Origin: an uncultured Mycoplasmatota bacterium
GTDB taxonomy: Bacteria > Bacillota_I > Bacilli_A > RF39 > UBA660
Length of the DNA: 48,022 bases
NCBI GenBank assembly: GCA_946490195.1
Contig: CAMLWN010000004.1
Coordinates: 1-48,022, forward strand
Direction: 5' to 3'
The position numbers and the translations under genes were made by a program. Every line of letters starts with the position of its first letter. The first letter of the stretch is position 1. Of this stretch, positions 25,135 to 34,332 are shown piece by piece. A model generated the notes under the pieces. It saw only the letters and a list, made by a program, of their open reading frames with translations, searched no databases and was not told the DNA's origin.

Positions 25135-27999
25135 ATGGCAAAGAAAAAATTAAAATTAAAAAATTTAGGAGAAATTAAAGAATCTGTAAAAAAAACAAAA
25201 CCAAAAACCAAAAAAACAACAACGAAAAAAGAAACGATAGAAAAGAACCCTAAAGACAAAAAGCCAAAGAAAAATCGTCATATTGGAACAAAAATATGTA
25301 TGGTATTTATTACAATGGGTATTGCTATAGCATCCGTTGTAATCGCGTTTGGTCTTTATATTGTTTTTACTTCACCAGAATTTACTGCAGAACAACTATA
25401 TGAAGCCGAATCTTCAATCATCTTTTGGGGTGATGGAACAGAATTAACAAGAATTGGTACTGAAGATCGAGTTATAAAAAATTATGAAGATTTTCCTCAA
25501 GTACTCGTCGATGCTTTAGTCGCAACCGAAGACTCAAGATTTTTCCAACACAGTGGTTTTGATGCAGCCCGCTTCTTAATGGCCAGTGTTGGACAAGTTC
25601 TAGGAAGAAGCGGAGCTGGTGGAGCCTCAACCCTTTCTATGCAGCTTTCTAAAAACTACTTTACATCTTATGAAGATTCGGGTATTGAAGGAATCATTCG
25701 TAAATTTCAAGATATTTATATGGCAGTTTTCAAAATCGAAAAAAATTATACTAAAGAACAAATTATTGAAATGTATTTAAATTCTTGGTGGTTTGCAGTT
25801 GGAAACAACAATGTAGATTCCATTAATGGTGTTGAGCAAGCTAGTCAATATTATTTTGATAAAACAGTTTCTGATTTATCTTTACCAGAATGTGCTTTAT
25901 TAGTTGGTATGGTAAATAACCCTTCTTTATACAACCCTTATACATACCCAGAATATGCAAATGAAAGAAAAAATACAGTTTTAAGTTTAATGAACCGCCA
26001 TGGTTACATTACTGAACAAGAAATGAAAGATGCTCAAAGCATTCCAGTAGAATCATTAATCGTTCCTCAACAATCCTCTTCTACTCCATATCAAGTACTA
26101 ATTGATTATGTTGTTGATGAAATTAAAGACAAACAAGGAATAGATATTTCAAGAGGTGGATACGAAGTTTATACAACATTTAATAAATCTGTTCAAGATG
26201 TCATAAACAATATGCAAAATGGTGCTGCTACTGAATGGCGAGATGACAAAATTCAAGTAGGTGTTGCCGTAACAAGTGTCACTGATGGTTCAATCACTGC
26301 ATTAGGTCCAGGAAGAAACTATGTTAAAACAGGAGATAACCGAGCACTATTCAGAAGACAACCAGGTTCTACTGCTAAACCACTGATAGACTATGGTCCA
26401 TTAATTGAATACAACAATGCTTCTACTGGTCAAATGTTTATCGATTTCAAATATGCTTATAATGGTGGAGGATATTTAAATAACTGGGATAATTCCTTTA
26501 AAGGAGTTATGACTCTTAAAGATGCCCTATCCGCTTCAAGAAACACAACTGCTCTAGAAGCTTTCCATCAAACAACAGAAGAAAACAAAAAAGAATTCTT
26601 AAATAATTTAGGTATTGATGAAGACAATTATATGGATGCAGATGGTAACACAGGACTACATGAATCTTACTCAGTTGGTGGTTGGCCACAAGGTATCTCA
26701 CCATTAGAAAGCTCAGCAGCTTATGCTGCATTTGCTAGAAGTGGTTACTACATCGAACCTTATTCCTATACAAAAATTGTAAATACTCAAACTGAAGAAA
26801 CTATTGAATATAAATATGAAAAAACACGAGCAATGAGTGAAGAAACAGCTTGGATGATTACGGATGTTTTACTTCAAGCAACAAGCGAAGGTGTTGGTGG
26901 ACCAATCAATTGGAATCTACGTGGTTCTATCGCTTCTAAATCAGGTACAACAAACTATGATGAAGCTACTGCAGCCGAAAAAGGAATACCTTACTATGCA
27001 ACTCCAGAACATTGGGTAAACACATACAACACAGAATACTCTATTTCTATGATTTACGCGTACGATAAAAAAGATGAAGATTCCACTCATTATTTAACAA
27101 GTAGCACAGGTTCTCCTACTCGAGGAAAAATAAATGCATATTTAGCAAATAATATTTTAACGAAAAATGAAAAATTCGCAAAACCAGATACAGTAGTAAG
27201 TGTTACAGTTGAAGCAAACACACTTCCAACCAAACGAGCAAGCGAATATACTCCAGATAATATGAAATACACAGCCTACTTTAAAGAAGGTACTGAACCT
27301 AGTGAAACATCAACAAGATTTTCTAAATTAGCTGATGCTTCAAATGGAGATAGCGAAATTGATGGAAATACAATTACCCTTTCATGGGATGCAGCCAAAT
27401 CCCCTGATGCTCTAGACACAAATGCTGTACGTACAGAATTTGCAAATTACTTTGCTAACTACAAAAAAACATATAGTCATAGCTACGAATTATTTGAAAC
27501 CGAATACATGAGAATTTATGAATCATATAACAATTCTTCAATAGGAACATTCGGATATCAAATATATTTAAAAGATAAAAATGGAAACTTAACAAACTTA
27601 GGATGGACAGATAAAACAAGTTATACATATAAAGCTTCAACTAGTGGAGAATATACTTTTGTAGTAAAAAGTGCTTATAGTATTTTTAAAACAAATCAAT
27701 CAAATGGTATAGAAATCAAAGCTTCAATAAAAGGCGATTCAACAGAAGAAAATAAACTCAAAGCCACAGCTTCAACCATTTGCGTTCCTGTAAATGGAAC
27801 TGTTGATGCCAAAAAAGCAATCAAAGCTACCTATGATGGTGTGGATGTTACAGATGAAGTTACAATAACTGCTAGCGAAGTAGATACTTCAACCACAGGA
27901 GAAAAAACGATAACCTACACAGTAAGTTATCAAGGAAGTCAAATAAGAGTTTCTGGAAAAATAACAGTTTCAAATACTTGTCCAAATGAAGGAACATAA
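25135..27999 (+). CDS. ponA: bifunctional class A penicillin-binding protein 1 with C-terminal Ig-like extension
   Basis: 954 residues. It polymerises and cross-links peptidoglycan. A Lys/Thr-rich cytoplasmic tail (1-50) and one membrane helix (about 55-80) lead to a GT51 domain (ATEDSRFFQHSGFD with catalytic Glu; GGASTLSMQLSKNYF). The transpeptidase has PGSTAKPL (SxxK), SASRN (SxN) and ASKSGTT (KTG-like). Beyond about residue 680 lies an extension with two or three beta-sandwich units, the last with a cysteine pair (STICVPV...SNTCPNEGT) in a DUF5011/Ig-like style. SD is GAAAGGATG before ATG. RecU overlap-style spacing and downstream bidirectional terminator define the operon. Confidence 0.95.
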   Translation: MAKKKLKLKNLGEIKESVKKTKPKTKKTTTKKETIEKNPKDKKPKKNRHIGTKICMVFITMGIAIASVVIAFGLYIVFTSPEFTAEQLYEAESSIIFWGDGTELTRIGTEDRVIKNYEDFPQVLVDALVATEDSRFFQHSGFDAARFLMASVGQVLGRSGAGGASTLSMQLSKNYFTSYEDSGIEGIIRKFQDIYMAVFKIEKNYTKEQIIEMYLNSWWFAVGNNNVDSINGVEQASQYYFDKTVSDLSLPECALLVGMVNNPSLYNPYTYPEYANERKNTVLSLMNRHGYITEQEMKDAQSIPVESLIVPQQSSSTPYQVLIDYVVDEIKDKQGIDISRGGYEVYTTFNKSVQDVINNMQNGAATEWRDDKIQVGVAVTSVTDGSITALGPGRNYVKTGDNRALFRRQPGSTAKPLIDYGPLIEYNNASTGQMFIDFKYAYNGGGYLNNWDNSFKGVMTLKDALSASRNTTALEAFHQTTEENKKEFLNNLGIDEDNYMDADGNTGLHESYSVGGWPQGISPLESSAAYAAFARSGYYIEPYSYTKIVNTQTEETIEYKYEKTRAMSEETAWMITDVLLQATSEGVGGPINWNLRGSIASKSGTTNYDEATAAEKGIPYYATPEHWVNTYNTEYSISMIYAYDKKDEDSTHYLTSSTGSPTRGKINAYLANNILTKNEKFAKPDTVVSVTVEANTLPTKRASEYTPDNMKYTAYFKEGTEPSETSTRFSKLADASNGDSEIDGNTITLSWDAAKSPDALDTNAVRTEFANYFANYKKTYSHSYELFETEYMRIYESYNNSSIGTFGYQIYLKDKNGNLTNLGWTDKTSYTYKASTSGEYTFVVKSAYSIFKTNQSNGIEIKASIKGDSTEENKLKATASTICVPVNGTVDAKKAIKATYDGVDVTDEVTITASEVDTSTTGEKTITYTVSYQGSQIRVSGKITVSNTCPNEGT

Positions 28000-28002
28000 A
28001 AA

Positions 28003-28037
28003 AAGTCAGTCTTGAAAAAAAGACTGGCTTTATTTTT
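28003..28037. terminator. bidirectional terminator between ponA and nth
   Basis: AAGTCAGTCTT (28003-28013) pairs with AAGACTGGCTT (28020-28030), loop GAAAAA, with A-rich and T-rich flanks. It serves the convergent ponA and nth transcripts. Confidence 0.85.
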
Positions 28038-28659
28038 TATTTTTAAAATATTTACAAAATTCTTTAAGCTTACAATCCTCACATTCAGGTTTTATAGCTT
28101 TGCATTTATAACGGCCAAAAAGAACTAGTTGATGATGTAATCTACTCCACTTTTCTTTTGGAAACTTTTTCATAAGCTTACGTTCAACAACAAAAACTTC
28201 ATCATTTTTATAAGCCAAACCTAATCGCTTTGATACCCTTTCCACATGTGTATCAACCGCGATAGCTGGGACATCATAAATATTAGATAATACTACATTA
28301 CACGTTTTTCTTCCAACGCCGGGCAAACTTTCTAAATAATCACGATTATTAGGAACATGTCCTTCATAATTTTCTACTAAACTCTTAGCAATAGAAATTA
28401 AATAACTTGCTTTTTTTGTATAAGAGCCAACCGGACGAATAATACTTTCAATATCCTTTTGATTAGCTTTTGATAAAGAAAAAATATCATAATTTTCCCA
28501 AAGAACTTTAGTAACTTCATTTACTCTTTTATCAGTACATTGTGCAGATAAAACTGTTGCAATTAAAAGCTCATAATCTTCTGTATAATTAAGCTCACAA
28601 CGAGCATCAGGGTAAAGTTCATCTAAATAAGAAATAATTCCTTCAATTTTATCCTTCAT
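28030..28659 (-). CDS. nth: endonuclease III
   Basis: 209 residues. Bifunctional DNA glycosylase/AP lyase removing oxidised pyrimidines. The HhH motif with catalytic Lys (ESLPGVGRKTCNVV), the catalytic Asp (IAVDTHVERVSKRLG) and the C-terminal [4Fe-4S] ligands C-x6-C-x2-C-x5-C (CKAIKPECEDCKLKEFC) are intact. It overlaps dnaD by 11 bases, the dnaD-nth pair of Bacillus. Confidence 0.96.
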   Translation of the reverse strand: MKDKIEGIISYLDELYPDARCELNYTEDYELLIATVLSAQCTDKRVNEVTKVLWENYDIFSLSKANQKDIESIIRPVGSYTKKASYLISIAKSLVENYEGHVPNNRDYLESLPGVGRKTCNVVLSNIYDVPAIAVDTHVERVSKRLGLAYKNDEVFVVERKLMKKFPKEKWSRLHHQLVLFGRYKCKAIKPECEDCKLKEFCKYFKNKK

Positions 28660-29287
28660 CTTCTAACCAATTATAATCAAAAAGTTTTGGAGATACTTCT
28701 GATTCCTTTCTTCGATTCGTTAACCCACTTTCTACCTCAGTCATATTATGATATCCTTTTTTCTGCCACTCATACAATATTTTATCAATATAACGTAAAC
28801 TACTTACTCCATTATAAACCGCTTCTTTTAAAGCTCCCAAAACAAGTTCTTCACTAAACCCTTTCAAAAGCCAAGCATTAATAATTTCATATTCCATAGG
28901 AGAAATACTTCTTCCAAGTTCTTTTTGAAACAAATCAAAAATCGTTTCTTTTTTCTTTTCTTCTTGTTTCTTAACTTTCTTTTCATAAATATTACGATAT
29001 AAAGGCTCTAAACTGATTACTTCACAACATTTATTTGTTTCATCTTTACAAGCTTCCAATTCAATAAAATTTAAAGAAAGCAACCGATTAAAAGAAACCA
29101 AAACATCTTTTTCTTCTATTCCTAAAATCTTACTAATTTTATCTACATTAAAAGTTTTATCTTCCGCATCTTCAAAATACATTAAAAGTAAAAATTCTAC
29201 CAAAGAAAGATGGTTTTCAACAGCTACTTGAATCAAATGAGTAGCTAAAGTAAATCTTTTTTCTGTTAAAAACTCAATATTTGGCAT
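28649..29287 (-). CDS. dnaD: DnaD-like primosomal protein
   Basis: 212 residues. DnaD loads the replicative helicase with DnaB/DnaI at oriC and restart sites. An N-terminal winged-helix region (FTLATHLIQVAVENHLSLVEFLLLMYFED) and a C-terminal DnaB_2 domain (FDLFQKELGRSISPMEYEIINAWLLKGFSEELVLGALKEAVYNG..LRYIDKILYEWQKKG) match the family, including the YxxxI-like end. GGAGG lies 8 nt before ATG 29287. It follows cca by a few bases. Confidence 0.9.
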   Translation of the reverse strand: MPNIEFLTEKRFTLATHLIQVAVENHLSLVEFLLLMYFEDAEDKTFNVDKISKILGIEEKDVLVSFNRLLSLNFIELEACKDETNKCCEVISLEPLYRNIYEKKVKKQEEKKKETIFDLFQKELGRSISPMEYEIINAWLLKGFSEELVLGALKEAVYNGVSSLRYIDKILYEWQKKGYHNMTEVESGLTNRRKESEVSPKLFDYNWLEDEG

Positions 29288-29292
29288 CCCTT

Positions 29293-30360
29293 TTACCTCC
29301 ACTCTTTTACAAATTTTTGAATACTTTCTTCAGTATTCAATACTTTTTTTAATACAATTTTTTCTTCTAAATCTTTTAGAAGCTTACCTAACATCTCACC
29401 TTTCACACCACTAAAGATTTGAATTTCATCCGCTGTTAAAACAATATCTTTTCTTGAGTGAATAGACATATTCTGATACATTTTTTCCAATTTTTTTACA
29501 GGAAATTTCAAGATTTTAGCAACCGTTAAACATTGATAAAATCCAAAATAATACAAATCAAGCACCTTAATTGTACCACACTTTAATTGCTCTGCAATAC
29601 TTTTTTGACGAATTTTTAATTCTTTTTCCACCACATATTCACGGTTAGTTTTTATTTGTGCCCAAAGCCCTGAAAGGTCTTCCACAAAAACTACTTTTTG
29701 ATTCATAATTCCAAGCTCTTTTAAGAGTCCAAGTTTCTTCAATAAAGAAAAACCATCTGCAAGTAAAATCCCGTCAAGCTCTTTACGAATCTTTACTATA
29801 GAAGCATTTTCTAAATTCTTTTTCGTCTTTAAAATAGCTTTTTTCAAAGATTTATCCATTTCCAAATGATACATTGAAGCAAAACGAACTGCTCGTAAAA
29901 TTCGAATAGGATCTTCTTCCAATCGTAAAACCGGATTACCAATCATTTTTAGTTTTTTCTCTTTCAAATCTTTTCTTCCATCATAAAGATCAATAATTTC
30001 TTCGTTTTTATTCATATATATAGCATTCATAGTAAAATCTCGTCTCTTTGCATCCTCAACCATATTTGACGAATAAACCATTTCACTAAGACGCCCTTTT
30101 TCATAACGAATTTCTTTACGATAAGTTGTAATATCAATAGTATACTGTTCTATTTTCAAATGATAAGAACCATACATTTCAGTTTTCAAAGAAGGACCAA
30201 ATAAAATAGTTAAATCTTTAGGTAAAGCATTCGTTGCAATATCTATATCATTTGTTTTACGATACAATAAAGCATCTCTTACAAAACCGCCAACCAAATA
30301 TGCTTCAAAACCACTTTGTTCAATTTTAACTAACAAATTTTTTATTACACCTGGTATCAA
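29293..30360 (-). CDS. cca: CCA tRNA nucleotidyltransferase
   Basis: 355 residues. Adds or repairs the 3'-CCA end of tRNAs. The class II nucleotidyltransferase head is clear: YLVGGFVRDALLYRKTNDIDIATNALP, with the DxD pair, then RRDFTMNAIYMN, LYDGRKDLKEKKLKMIGNP and EDPIRILRAVRFASMYHLEMD. The start is TTG at 30360 with GGTGAT about 6 nt upstream; no ATG fits. It is immediately upstream of dnaD. Confidence 0.93.
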   Translation of the reverse strand: MIPGVIKNLLVKIEQSGFEAYLVGGFVRDALLYRKTNDIDIATNALPKDLTILFGPSLKTEMYGSYHLKIEQYTIDITTYRKEIRYEKGRLSEMVYSSNMVEDAKRRDFTMNAIYMNKNEEIIDLYDGRKDLKEKKLKMIGNPVLRLEEDPIRILRAVRFASMYHLEMDKSLKKAILKTKKNLENASIVKIRKELDGILLADGFSLLKKLGLLKELGIMNQKVVFVEDLSGLWAQIKTNREYVVEKELKIRQKSIAEQLKCGTIKVLDLYYFGFYQCLTVAKILKFPVKKLEKMYQNMSIHSRKDIVLTADEIQIFSGVKGEMLGKLLKDLEEKIVLKKVLNTEESIQKFVKEWR

Positions 30361-30500
30361 AATATCACCACTTACTTAATTCTATTATAAACCATTTTGA
30401 AAAAGAAACTGAAAGAAAAACCATTTTTTGACAAATGATTGGCAATAAATATTTTTTTTCTTAAAAGCTACATAAAAAAATGCTAAATTGCCCAAATATA

Positions 30501-30509
30501 TGCTACAAT
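30501..30509 (+). promoter_or_regulatory. extended -10 promoter of the FGE-fold surface gene
   Basis: TGCTACAAT is an extended -10 (TGn plus TACAAT) 76 bp upstream of the start; no good -35 is present. The 220-bp gap 30361-30584 shows nothing else I can support except a TTGACA at about 30427 without a clear -10. Confidence 0.45.
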
Positions 30510-30584
30510 AATAACGTAATAAATACGATAATACGATTAAAAAACACAATTTATTTACATAATAAAAGATAGGAATGATGAATT

Positions 30585-32246
30585 ATGAAATTAGAAAAAT
30601 TTAAACCAAAAGACCCAAAGAAAACTGGAATAATTATATTTACTGTAGTATGTGTTTTATTAGTAGCAGGAGTATTTTTCTATACTTCATTTGCATCATT
30701 TCAAGTACAACAAGATTTTAATATCATTGAAGGAACTGTAGGAAGTAATGGAGACTTATATTTTGCATTTTATGTAGATAATGAAATAAGTAGTAAAATG
30801 CCAGGTAAAGGCGAAGGATATGTACTCGATAAGGAAAAAACAAATTGTACCAAAGGAGCAAGTGTCGAATTTAATGAAACAGATTGGTCAGTTAAAGTCT
30901 TAAATATGACAGAAAGAAATACAAAATGTACTTTATACTTTAAAAAAAGTTATAGTGAGACCATCTTAAATGGAGCAGACCCAGTGTTAAAAGAACCATT
31001 AATACCTGTGACAATTGAAAATGACGGGACAGTCAAAAGAGCTGACTTATCATTAGAATGGTACAACTATGAAAACAAAGAATGGGCGAATGCAGTAATA
31101 CTTTTTGATGAAAGTACAAATTCTAGTTATCAAGCTGGAGATACAATTCCAGAAAGTGCTATAGAATCTTACTTTGTCTGGATACCAAGATATCGATATC
31201 AAATCTTTGACGATGGGAACTATACAGATTTAACAAGTACAGAAAATTCTACTCAAACTATCCAAATTGCTTTTGAGAATAAGGATACACCAGTAAGTAA
31301 TGGAAGTGCTGTTGGAAGTTGGTTAACCCACCCTGCTTTCACTGCTTTCAATTCTAATGGTATGTGGGTAGGCAAATTTGAAACAGGAACAACTTTAACA
31401 AGCGATTATAATGTACGAAATGGAGATGCTATTCAAATCAAACCAAATGTAGCTTCATGGAGAAGTATCCAAGTAGCTAATGCATTCTACACATCTTATG
31501 ATTACAAACGAAATTTAGATAGTCATATGATGAAAAATACCGAATGGGGTGCTGTAGCTTATCTACAGCATAGTATTTATGGTTCTCAAGCAAGTGTACG
31601 AATTAATAACAACTCATCTTATATTACAGGTTATCAAGCAAATAATGAACCGACATGTGGATATACAGGAACAAACGAAGAATGTAATAGATATTGTAAT
31701 GATGGAACCTGTAATACAGCTTATCCAAATAGTGTACTAGCAAGTACCACAGGAAATATCACAGGAATTTATGATATGTCCGGTGGCGCTTGGGAATATG
31801 TGATGGGAGTCATGGTAGATGAGGAAGGTAATCCAATGAGTGGAAGAAATAGCATCTATAATTCTGGTTTTAATGGAACATTTGGATGCCCTACTTGTAA
31901 TAATGACACTTCAGGTTTAACTGAATTAACAAATGGTTACAGCTGGCCAGAAAACAAATATTATAATACATATGCTTATGCTACAGTTGATGAACAATAT
32001 CAAAGAAGAATACTTGGAGATGCAACAGGAGAAATGGGTCCATTTGCCTCAGCAACTTACTTAACTCAAACCAGACAGATAAATAGTTGGTATTCCAACT
32101 TATCTAGTTTTGTTTTTTCTAGTTTACCATGGTTTATGCGTGGTGCAACTAATACAGATGGTATATACACAAATACGTTTGCTTTTGGTAGTACATATGG
32201 TTCCGTACTTAATAGCATTGGCTTTCGCCTCATTCTAACTCCATAA
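30585..32246 (+). CDS. membrane-anchored surface protein with a C-terminal FGE-sulfatase/C-type-lectin-like fold
   Basis: 553 residues. A short basic N terminus and one helix (IIIFTVVCVLLVAGVFFYTSF, about 16-36) lead to an outside domain with two cysteines in each of several small units. The C-terminal half is of the formylglycine-generating-enzyme/SUMF1 fold: SYFVWIPRYRYQIF, GMWVGKFETG, MKNTEWGAVAYLQHSIYG, IYDMSGGAWEYVMG, and the end WFMRGATNTDGIYTNTFAFGS...GFRLILTP. It is unlikely to make formylglycine; many such proteins are binding proteins and some are targets of diversity-generating retroelements. The last 30 codons have that look (see findings). SD AGGAAT about 9 nt before ATG. Confidence 0.75.
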   Translation: MKLEKFKPKDPKKTGIIIFTVVCVLLVAGVFFYTSFASFQVQQDFNIIEGTVGSNGDLYFAFYVDNEISSKMPGKGEGYVLDKEKTNCTKGASVEFNETDWSVKVLNMTERNTKCTLYFKKSYSETILNGADPVLKEPLIPVTIENDGTVKRADLSLEWYNYENKEWANAVILFDESTNSSYQAGDTIPESAIESYFVWIPRYRYQIFDDGNYTDLTSTENSTQTIQIAFENKDTPVSNGSAVGSWLTHPAFTAFNSNGMWVGKFETGTTLTSDYNVRNGDAIQIKPNVASWRSIQVANAFYTSYDYKRNLDSHMMKNTEWGAVAYLQHSIYGSQASVRINNNSSYITGYQANNEPTCGYTGTNEECNRYCNDGTCNTAYPNSVLASTTGNITGIYDMSGGAWEYVMGVMVDEEGNPMSGRNSIYNSGFNGTFGCPTCNNDTSGLTELTNGYSWPENKYYNTYAYATVDEQYQRRILGDATGEMGPFASATYLTQTRQINSWYSNLSSFVFSSLPWFMRGATNTDGIYTNTFAFGSTYGSVLNSIGFRLILTP

Positions 32247-32320
32247 GTCATTTTTAAAAAAACGATTATGCTTAATTTGGATCGTGCTTTCGCCTCATTC
32301 TAACTCCATAAGTCATTTTT
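32221..32320 (+). repeat. 35-bp direct repeat of the surface gene's 3' end
   Basis: The 35 bases at 32221-32255, covering the last codons GFRLILTP, the stop and 8 bases beyond, occur again without mismatch at 32286-32320. The spacer holds CTTAAT at similar distance and low similarity upstream. It is a partial duplication of the gene's tail. Confidence 0.9.
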
Positions 32321-32340
32321 TTCGATTTTCCTTAGGATTA

Positions 32341-32369
32341 TTGACATAAAAACAATAATTTAGTATAAT
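32341..32369 (+). promoter_or_regulatory. strong rpsD promoter
   Basis: Consensus -35 TTGACA (32341-32346), 17-nt spacer and consensus -10 TATAAT (32364-32369): the best promoter in the window. Confidence 0.92.
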
Positions 32370-32375
32370 TTATCT

Positions 32376-32519
32376 TGCTTAGAAGTTTGGCAGCGAAATG
32401 CCCTTTATAATGTGTAATTAGACCAATGGATTCACGAGTATACTCTGCCAGTAGAAAGTGTTAATAATTACTCCCTATAAAAAGGTATTTCAAATAACTT
32501 TTAGCAAATAAAACAGAAA
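32376..32519 (+). promoter_or_regulatory. rpsD leader RNA (probable S4-binding autoregulatory element)
   Basis: About 145 nt of untranslated leader separates the promoter from rpsD. It contains complementary blocks (TTTGGCAG with CTGCCAG; CCCTATAAAAAGG), and conserved-looking loops such as TAGACCAATGGATTCACGAG. In Bacillota, S4 represses its own mRNA through such a leader. The family match is by position and appearance, not by model. Confidence 0.6.
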
Positions 32520-32529
32520 GGAGAAAATT

Positions 32530-33132
32530 ATGGCAAGATATACAGGACCTCAATACAAAAAATCACGTCGTTTAAACTTTTCTACATTAGAAAATGGTAA
32601 AGACATCGCTCGTCGTCCTTATGCACCTGGAATGCATGGAACAGACCGTCGTAAAAAATTAAGCGAATATGGTGTTCAATTACAAGAAAAACAAAAAGTT
32701 CGTATTTTATACGGTTTAAACGAAAAACAATTCCACAGAATATTTGATAAAGCTTCAAATATGTCAGGAATTACTGGTGAAAACTTATTATTCTTATTAG
32801 AAAGTCGTTTAGATAACTTAGTATATCGTATGGGACTTGCTACTACTCGTCGTGGAGCTAGACAATTAGTTAACCATGGACATATTACTGTAAATGGTAA
32901 AAAAGTAGATATTCCTTCTTATACTTGCAAACCTGGAGATGTTATTGCAGTTAAAGAAAACTCTTTAAATCATCCAGCAATCTTAGCAAGCTTAGAAGCA
33001 ACAACAAACACTAAAGCTTTTGTTGAATTTGATAAGAAAAAAATGTCTGGTACTTATGTAAGACGTCCAGATCGTTCAGAATTAAATCCTGAAATCAATG
33101 AAGCATTAATTGTTGAGTACTACAACCGTTAA
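32530..33132 (+). CDS. rpsD: 30S ribosomal protein S4
   Basis: 200 residues. S4 nucleates assembly of the 16S 5' domain. [14 protein letters not shown], the S4 RNA-binding domain [37 protein letters not shown], and the C-terminal [21 protein letters not shown] are typical. AAAGGAG lies 7 nt before ATG. It is a monocistronic unit with strong promoter, leader and UUCG-loop terminator. Confidence 0.98.
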   Translation: MARYTGPQYKKSRRLNFSTLENGKDIARRPYAPGMHGTDRRKKLSEYGVQLQEKQKVRILYGLNEKQFHRIFDKASNMSGITGENLLFLLESRLDNLVYRMGLATTRRGARQLVNHGHITVNGKKVDIPSYTCKPGDVIAVKENSLNHPAILASLEATTNTKAFVEFDKKKMSGTYVRRPDRSELNPEINEALIVEYYNR

Positions 33133-33133
33133 T

Positions 33134-33161
33134 AAAAAAAGCAATTCGTTGCTTTTTTTTT
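33134..33161 (+). terminator. rpsD terminator
   Basis: AAAAAAAGCAA-TTCG-TTGCTTTTTTT: an 11-bp stem with a stable UUCG tetraloop and T-tract. Confidence 0.92.
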
Positions 33162-33198
33162 CATTCTTATGTATAATTTTATAAGAGGAGAATAAATT

Positions 33199-34305
33199 AT
33201 GGATAAATTATTAAAAACATTAAAAGAAAACAAGAAAAAAGTACTTATATATGGAGGAATTGCTCTTTTAACGATAATCTTACTCATCATACTAATTGTC
33301 ATTCTTATCAATATCTTTAAACGATACGATTATCAAGAAATTGAAACAATAATGGTAGATGAAACAAAAAGTTATTTAAATAGAAACACTTCCCTACTTC
33401 CTACAGAGGAAAATCCTTTAACCACTATTGAAGCTTCTACTTTAATAGCTGAAGAATATATGAAAGATTTTTCAAAACTTAGTAAAGATACGAATTGTAC
33501 AGGTTCTGTAGATGTAATTTATAACAACGGATATCTTCGTTACATTCCTTATCTATCCTGTTCAAATTATGAATCAACCTCTTTAAATGACTTTATTCTT
33601 CAAAAAGAAAATATAGTAACAGAAAGCAATGGTTTATACGAAATAAATGAATATTATACCTATCGTGGAGAATATGTAAACAATTATCTAAATTTTGCAA
33701 ATGAAAACTGGCGTATCTTAAAATTTAATGAAAATGAAATGTATCTGATTTTATCAGACACTGCAAATAATATGGATCCAGTTGTTTTTGATGATCGATA
33801 CAATGAAACATTAAACAGTAACCGTGGATATAACTCTTTTGAATCAAGTCGTATCGAAGAATCCTTAACTCAAATTTACAATAGCATTTTTGCCAATTAT
33901 AAAAATTATTTACTAACTATGAACGCATGCGTTCACACAAGAAGCGAAAGCGATTACGATAATTCAGGAGCTATCGAATGCTATACTACATATGAAACAC
34001 CAATCAGTCTTCTACCTGCCTATGATTATATTAATGCTTCCATAGACCCATTATGTAAAACCGTTTCATCTGGAAACTGTACAAATTATAACTATCTTGC
34101 TCCTGCTTCAAATGACTGGTGGCTATTAAATGGCACAAATGAAAACACTTATGATGTATATCGAGTAAATACACGAGGAACTATTGCTTTAGAAAGAGCA
34201 AGCGTGAAAAATCATTTACGAGTAGTCATTGCTATACCAAGTAATATTTTATATAAAAGCGGTGACGGAACACAATCAAATCCATATGAAATTTATCCAT
34301 ACTAA
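33199..34305 (+). CDS. membrane-anchored surface protein of a lineage-specific repeat family
   Basis: 368 residues. A basic N terminus and one helix (VLIYGGIALLTIILLIILIVILINIF, about 16-41) precede an external domain with scattered cysteines. The second half has ENWRILKFNENEMYLILSDT, then CVHTRSESDYDNSGAIECY and a closing DWWLLNGTNENTYDVYRVNTRG...LRVVIAI...SGDGTQSNPYEIYPY, the same architecture as the broken gene at 9245-10775. I do not know the function. GAGGAG lies 10 nt before ATG and TATAAT lies 30 bp upstream. It is convergent with the HerA-like gene. Confidence 0.65.
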   Translation: MDKLLKTLKENKKKVLIYGGIALLTIILLIILIVILINIFKRYDYQEIETIMVDETKSYLNRNTSLLPTEENPLTTIEASTLIAEEYMKDFSKLSKDTNCTGSVDVIYNNGYLRYIPYLSCSNYESTSLNDFILQKENIVTESNGLYEINEYYTYRGEYVNNYLNFANENWRILKFNENEMYLILSDTANNMDPVVFDDRYNETLNSNRGYNSFESSRIEESLTQIYNSIFANYKNYLLTMNACVHTRSESDYDNSGAIECYTTYETPISLLPAYDYINASIDPLCKTVSSGNCTNYNYLAPASNDWWLLNGTNENTYDVYRVNTRGTIALERASVKNHLRVVIAIPSNILYKSGDGTQSNPYEIYPY

Positions 34306-34332
34306 AAGAAGCCCTTAAAAGCTTCTTTTTTA
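34304..34332. terminator. bidirectional terminator between convergent genes
   Basis: AAAAGAAGC/GCTTCTTTTT stem with an 8-nt loop; A and T tracts on both sides serve both strands. Confidence 0.8.

Noticed and set aside
30585-32246. True formylglycine-generating enzyme
   Set aside because: The protein is surface-anchored with the fold's binding-type tail, and I see no catalytic cysteine pair in the expected C-terminal position; no sulfatase is nearby.
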